Shown here piece by piece: positions 60,713 through 64,000 of a stretch of DNA of 64,000 nucleotides. Numbering within the stretch: position 1 is the stretch's first letter; each line of letters starts with the position of its first letter. Under the pieces are notes generated by a model that searched no databases, was not told where the DNA came from, and saw only the letters and a list, made by a program, of their open reading frames with translations. Both the position numbers and the translations under genes were made by a program. Source of the DNA: Xiphydria camelus. Its lineage: Eukaryota; Arthropoda; Insecta; Hymenoptera; Xiphydriidae. Location of the stretch: NCBI GenBank assembly GCA_963678675.1, contig OY783201.1:14470573-14534572 (forward strand), written 5' to 3'.

Positions 60713-61020
60713 CAATACGCTAACTCGGGACGCATCGGCTCTCTCCGCCACGACTCGGTGGTCCCCTTTTACCGAGTGCTAGCTTCCCCACTTACTACTA
60801 CACGCTCACTGTATCGGTGTACGAAGCAGTATTTACCCTCATTAATGAAAGCATGAGGATTGATTAACCCGTGAAGGACACCGTGGGGTCCGACAGACCC
60901 CGAACCCATGGTATTCTACGTATACGAATAATAACGGTGACCGTGGAGGGTTAAATCATTGGTTAGCACGTTTAAAAATAACATTTAAAAAATTCCCCAG
61001 CAACAGAATCCGAGACGCCG
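60713..61020 (-). repeat. Dispersed repeat, inverted paralogue of 46480-46637 and of the CTAACCAATG family
   Basis: Reading on the minus strand, TTTTTAAACGTGCTAACCAAT, TCATGCTTTCATTAATGAGG and CCGAGTCGTGGCGGAGAGAG follow the order seen at 45080-46637. It is interrupted by the TTAA element at 60868-60950. Confidence 0.75.
60868..60950. mobile_element. Tiny TTAA-flanked MITE, 83 bp
   Basis: CCCGTGAAGGACACCGT and the inverted right end CCCTCCACGGTCACCGT, with TTAA at 60864-60867 and 60951-60954. GGGGTCCGACAGACCCC forms a small internal hairpin. The paralogue at 46480-46510 has an uninterrupted GATTAATC. Confidence 0.85.
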
Positions 61021-61391
61021 GGTGTACATAGTGGAGTAAAGAAATTAATTATTTATAGACAAGTAGAAAAGTTTATTTTTTTCGGATTCATTCCAATTAA
61101 CGAAAATTGCCTTTGTGAAACCATGAGGACGAAAGGAAAAGAACTATCTGACGAGAATTATGTGAGAAATGTTGTTGAAATACAACGACCCGGCGAATGC
61201 TCCATAATTATAGGTAGAGTGCTGCCGTAAACAAGTATCAACGAATCAAAATATAAAGTAGATTTAAAAGTATGCCACATACTTCTTCTTTTTTTTTTTA
61301 GCTAGATTCAGTCTCGCTAGAGCTGTCCGACACTTAACTCACAAGTGGACACAGCATTGAGAGCAATCTAGCGAGAGTTAAGCTACAGCAT
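61021..61391. other. Gene-free stretch
   Basis: No protein, RNA or repeat was recognised. AGCTAGATT with a GTGGACAC word at 61300-61355 has a loose inverted counterpart near 62490-62510, possibly an outer repeat of the next element. Confidence 0.35.
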
Positions 61392-62443
61392 ACACATGCT
61401 ACTAAAAAAGCATGCTTATGAGCATGCTTAAAAGAAGCATGCTCTTTTAACTGCTACACTTGCTTGATATAAGCATGCTACTTTTAAGCGTGCTTCTAAA
61501 TAAGCATGCTTGAAGCATGCACTCGAATACACATGCTATTTACTAGGAGGCTGTCTGTAGCAGGCGGGCTGTAATTCGTGAAAAACTGCAACTGGCGAAT
61601 ATTTGTTATCGCGCTCAAAGATAAAAGAGAAAATATAATTTGTAATGTACGTCACATTCTGAGAAACAGCAATTAATTTTTTATCACGGTCAAATTTGGA
61701 AGTAAAATTGTTGTTTTCTTCTGATTCTGTTTATGATTTTCTAGAAATTTGTCAGTTTAGCGATTACTTCGTTCGCTCGATCAAAGTTACTTCATATACT
61801 GAGAAAAGAGTTTATTTGCAGTTAATAAATGTATAATTGATTACGGCGGAAAAAATATTTTGTTAGGCCAAGTAAATATAATATTAATTATTACAATGTC
61901 TCTTTCATTCAAACAAAAATAGAGTAATAGCTAATGAATATTTACTTGGCCCAAAGAAACATTTCTTTCGCCATAATCAAGTACTCTGAGGGAAGAGGTC
62001 TAGTTAAATACAAACCTATATAAGACAAAAATGTATTTGAGATAAATAGACATTTATTTACATCGAATAAAAGTCTATTTACATTAAATTAATGTTTTGC
62101 ATATCTTTTTAATCGAGTACGAACATAGTAGAACATTTATCTAATTCAAATAGAGTCTTATACAATGAGAATAAATTTCTTTTCATCTCAAATAAATTTT
62201 TTATTATGTTCAACTAGACGCGACGGATATGAGCATGCTCATTACCAAACACCGTCTACACTTGCTTATAACCATTCCCTTTTTCACCCTCGCCTCAGGA
62301 AGCATGCTCGAAAATCAACCGTCGGTCGATTTGTGAGCATGCTTATTTCAAGTATGCTCGATACGAGCAAGGCTTGGATACACATGCTACTAGGAGCACT
62401 TCCTCGAAAAAAGCATGCTTGCGTGCTCGAAACTAGCATGTGT
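61392..62443. mobile_element. Palindrome-rich element with subterminal AGCATGCT motifs
   Basis: CAGCATACACATGCTA at the left and TAGCATGTGTATCTGG at the right are imperfect inverted ends. The first about 130 bp hold six GCATGC sites, mostly within AGCATGCT. The last about 220 bp hold four more and several one-base variants. The centre contains a separate hairpin (61838-61980). No ORF is recognised. A hAT-type origin is possible, but no 8-bp duplication was found. Confidence 0.55.
61838..61980. mobile_element. Hairpin MITE, 143 bp
   Basis: TTGATTACGGCGGAAA and GGCCAAGTAAATAT are inverted at the right end (ATATTTACTTGGCC, then TTTCGCCATAATCAA). The loop is AT-rich. It is nested inside the AGCATGCT element. 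Confidence 0.7.
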
Positions 62444-62558
62444 ATCTGGACCTTTAATCTAGAATCTCGGTTGAGAAAAAGAAATTTAGCTAGATTGTGC
62501 AATGGACACACGATAAAAATTTGCTGCCAGAGAGATTTCAGTCTATTTGACCGGCTAA

Positions 62559-62688
62559 GGGCCGGTTTTACCAACACGGTATAAACGCGGTATACCTAGC
62601 GCTATACTGAGTATAACCAGCAATAAGCCTTATGGTTATTCTCAGTATGGCGCTATACCGCGTTTATACCTGTTGGTAAAACCGGCCC
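62559..62688. mobile_element. Harbinger-type MITE, intact copy, 130 bp
   Basis: GGGCCGGTTTTACCAACA is inverted at the right end, and TAA flanks both sides (62556-62558 and 62689-62691). An inner GGTATAAACGCGGTATA and its inverse fold onto an AACCAGCAATAAGCCTTATGG centre. It is the reference for the split copy at 30367-31424. Confidence 0.9.
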
Positions 62689-62699
62689 TAAATAGATAG

Positions 62700-63060
62700 T
62701 AACTCAGTCTAGTAAGAGTGACGGGCGCCGGGTCGCAAGCGAAGGGCCCCTCGACCGCGTGCCTGGCGGGAGGGCACAGAAACCCTCTGCCTTTCGCTCT
62801 CCTCGGACAAAGTGCAGACCCGCAATAAATTCGACTATTGCGGTGCACGTGTACTTGTTCGGGGATAGCACCAACCGGACGGCGCCGAATCTGCGTACTC
62901 TCCCGGCGCCAATTCTCATGCTCCAGCTCGGTGGTTTCGAAGAATTTCCTTATCCCATCATGCATAGAAAAATAAAGCCGAAGCATACCCCTGCCCCGCT
63001 AGCCGCTTTTAAAATCACTTACTGTTCGCAATTCTCTGTGTAAAGACCAACTCCTGCTCG
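62700..63060. other. GC-rich block of unknown nature
   Basis: Distinctly GC-rich between about 62720 and 62930, with open frames on both strands (plus 62759-63043, minus 62986-62642). I recognise no protein in them, and no splice-supported frame stands out. It could be an unrecognised exon, a CpG-rich regulatory block or a repeat. Confidence 0.3.
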
Positions 63061-63519
63061 AGACTCAATAGACATTGATAATACAACGCCATTCCGACTG
63101 GTTATTGACATAAGGGTTAAAAATATAAAAATGTCGGTGATGTGTTGTGCAGATGGACTATTAGATACTTAGTTTTGATGTGTGATTGTTTTATTTTGCG
63201 CATCTCAATCGCCGTGCACAAGCCCTATAGCGGAGCGTCGTAATACGTTGCACGTTGCAAGTATTGCAGTTAAATATGAGTGATAGTGACAATATTATGA
63301 GTGATATTGTGACAATATAAAACACCAAGAAACATAGAAACAATTTTTATAGAAAAATTGTTCTTTGTAAAAAGTATGCGATAGGAAGGATGGACCACGC
63401 GTCCGTCGAAAGAACACATGAGTAGGTAGGCTATGAGAGTTCGGCGCCACCCACGTGACCAAAAATGGCGGGAAATTTGAATTTTGCGTAAGTGCGCATG
63501 CGCCCCGCAGGGGGCAGTC
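63061..63519. other. Gene-free stretch with a foldback-end fragment
   Basis: 63387-63420 matches the outer end of the foldback element at 46638-47186 (inverted). Nothing else is recognised. Confidence 0.45.
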
Positions 63520-64000
63520 GGTAAGTTACCGACGGAGTGCGGATGGAGTGCGTGTCTTGTTATTGACGGAGCACTGAGTTACCGGCGGAGTGCATGCGTT
63601 GTTATCGACGGAGCACTGCCTTACCGACGGAGTAGGGCGGTAAATTTGAATTTCACTCCGACAGAGCCCCGCCATTGGTTGAACCCCCACCCCCGGAGCT
63701 CTATCATTGGTCGAGCCCCCACTCCCCGATCTCAGTCGCTCGCAGAAAATTGCCTTACCGGCGGAGTGCGCGCTTTGTTATCGACGGATCACTGACTTAT
63801 CGATGGAGCAGGCTCGCAGCGCCATCTCGTGAACCCCCACACTTCTCGCGTGCATCATCTCGCAAACCGAAAAAAAATTGAGGCAAATTTGAAGTTCCAC
63901 TCCCGACCTCACTCGCAGCGCCATCTCGCGGACCCCGACCTCAACGAGATTCCGGAAGACCCCACACTTCTCGCGTGCATCATCTCGCAAACCGAGAAAA
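63520..64000. repeat. GC-rich tandem and direct repeats at the right edge
   Basis: A unit of about 55 bp with TTACCGRCGGAGTGCG and TGTTATCGACGGAGCACTG recurs at about 63522, 63578 and 63753. A second unit, CGCAGCGCCATCTCG with CACACTTCTCGCGTGCATCA and TCTCGCAAACCGA, occurs at 63817-63872 and 63917-63996. The open frames here are by-products of the repeats. The array may continue past the window. Confidence 0.65.

Noticed and set aside
62642..63043. GC-rich frames of 94-114 codons
   Set aside because: No recognised domain and overlapping frames on both strands; kept only as a GC-rich block of unknown nature.

Overview
The window looks like nuclear DNA of an insect, most likely a hymenopteran. 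It is AT-rich, its genes are split by GT-AG introns, and it is packed with transposons. The order is a judgement from how the cap-binding protein reads, not a database result.

Three host genes can be spliced by eye, with reading phase preserved at every junction. (1) SLC12A8, minus strand, first four coding exons between 19576 and 7291; the rest lies beyond the left edge. (2) MDP1, a magnesium-dependent HAD phosphatase, minus strand, complete in four exons (37887 to 31808, 162 aa). (3) NCBP1/CBP80, plus strand, complete in eleven exons (38248-59865, 794 aa). MDP1 and NCBP1 are head to head with 360 bp between their start codons.

Almost everything else is mobile DNA lying in introns or between genes. 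From left to right: a TA-flanked IS630-Tc1-mariner element with an intron-containing transposase (426-4786); a decayed Mutator-like gene with a DEDDh exonuclease (4956-5965); a dead mariner carrying two further insertions (9501-11518); a near-intact piggyBac (12137-14385); a decayed long-TIR element with an XPG/PIN-like protein (15886-18296); a 7.3-kb CMC-like element with a transposase and a DUF4806 accessory gene (22627-29938); nested hairpin elements in MDP1 introns; a DD41D transposon with 300-bp TIRs (43207-44516); a small LTR retrotransposon without gag or pol (45501-46479); a 265-bp-arm hairpin followed by an endonuclease fragment (46638-47656); and a right end of palindrome-rich, Harbinger-like and GC-rich repeats.

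Two themes stand out. Elements flanked by TTAA are very frequent (ten clear cases, one of them the piggyBac itself). Foldback or hairpin elements are also very frequent, several nested inside one another; in four cases an uninterrupted paralogous copy in the same window shows the empty site. No rRNA operon, CRISPR array, prokaryotic operon or viral genome was seen.
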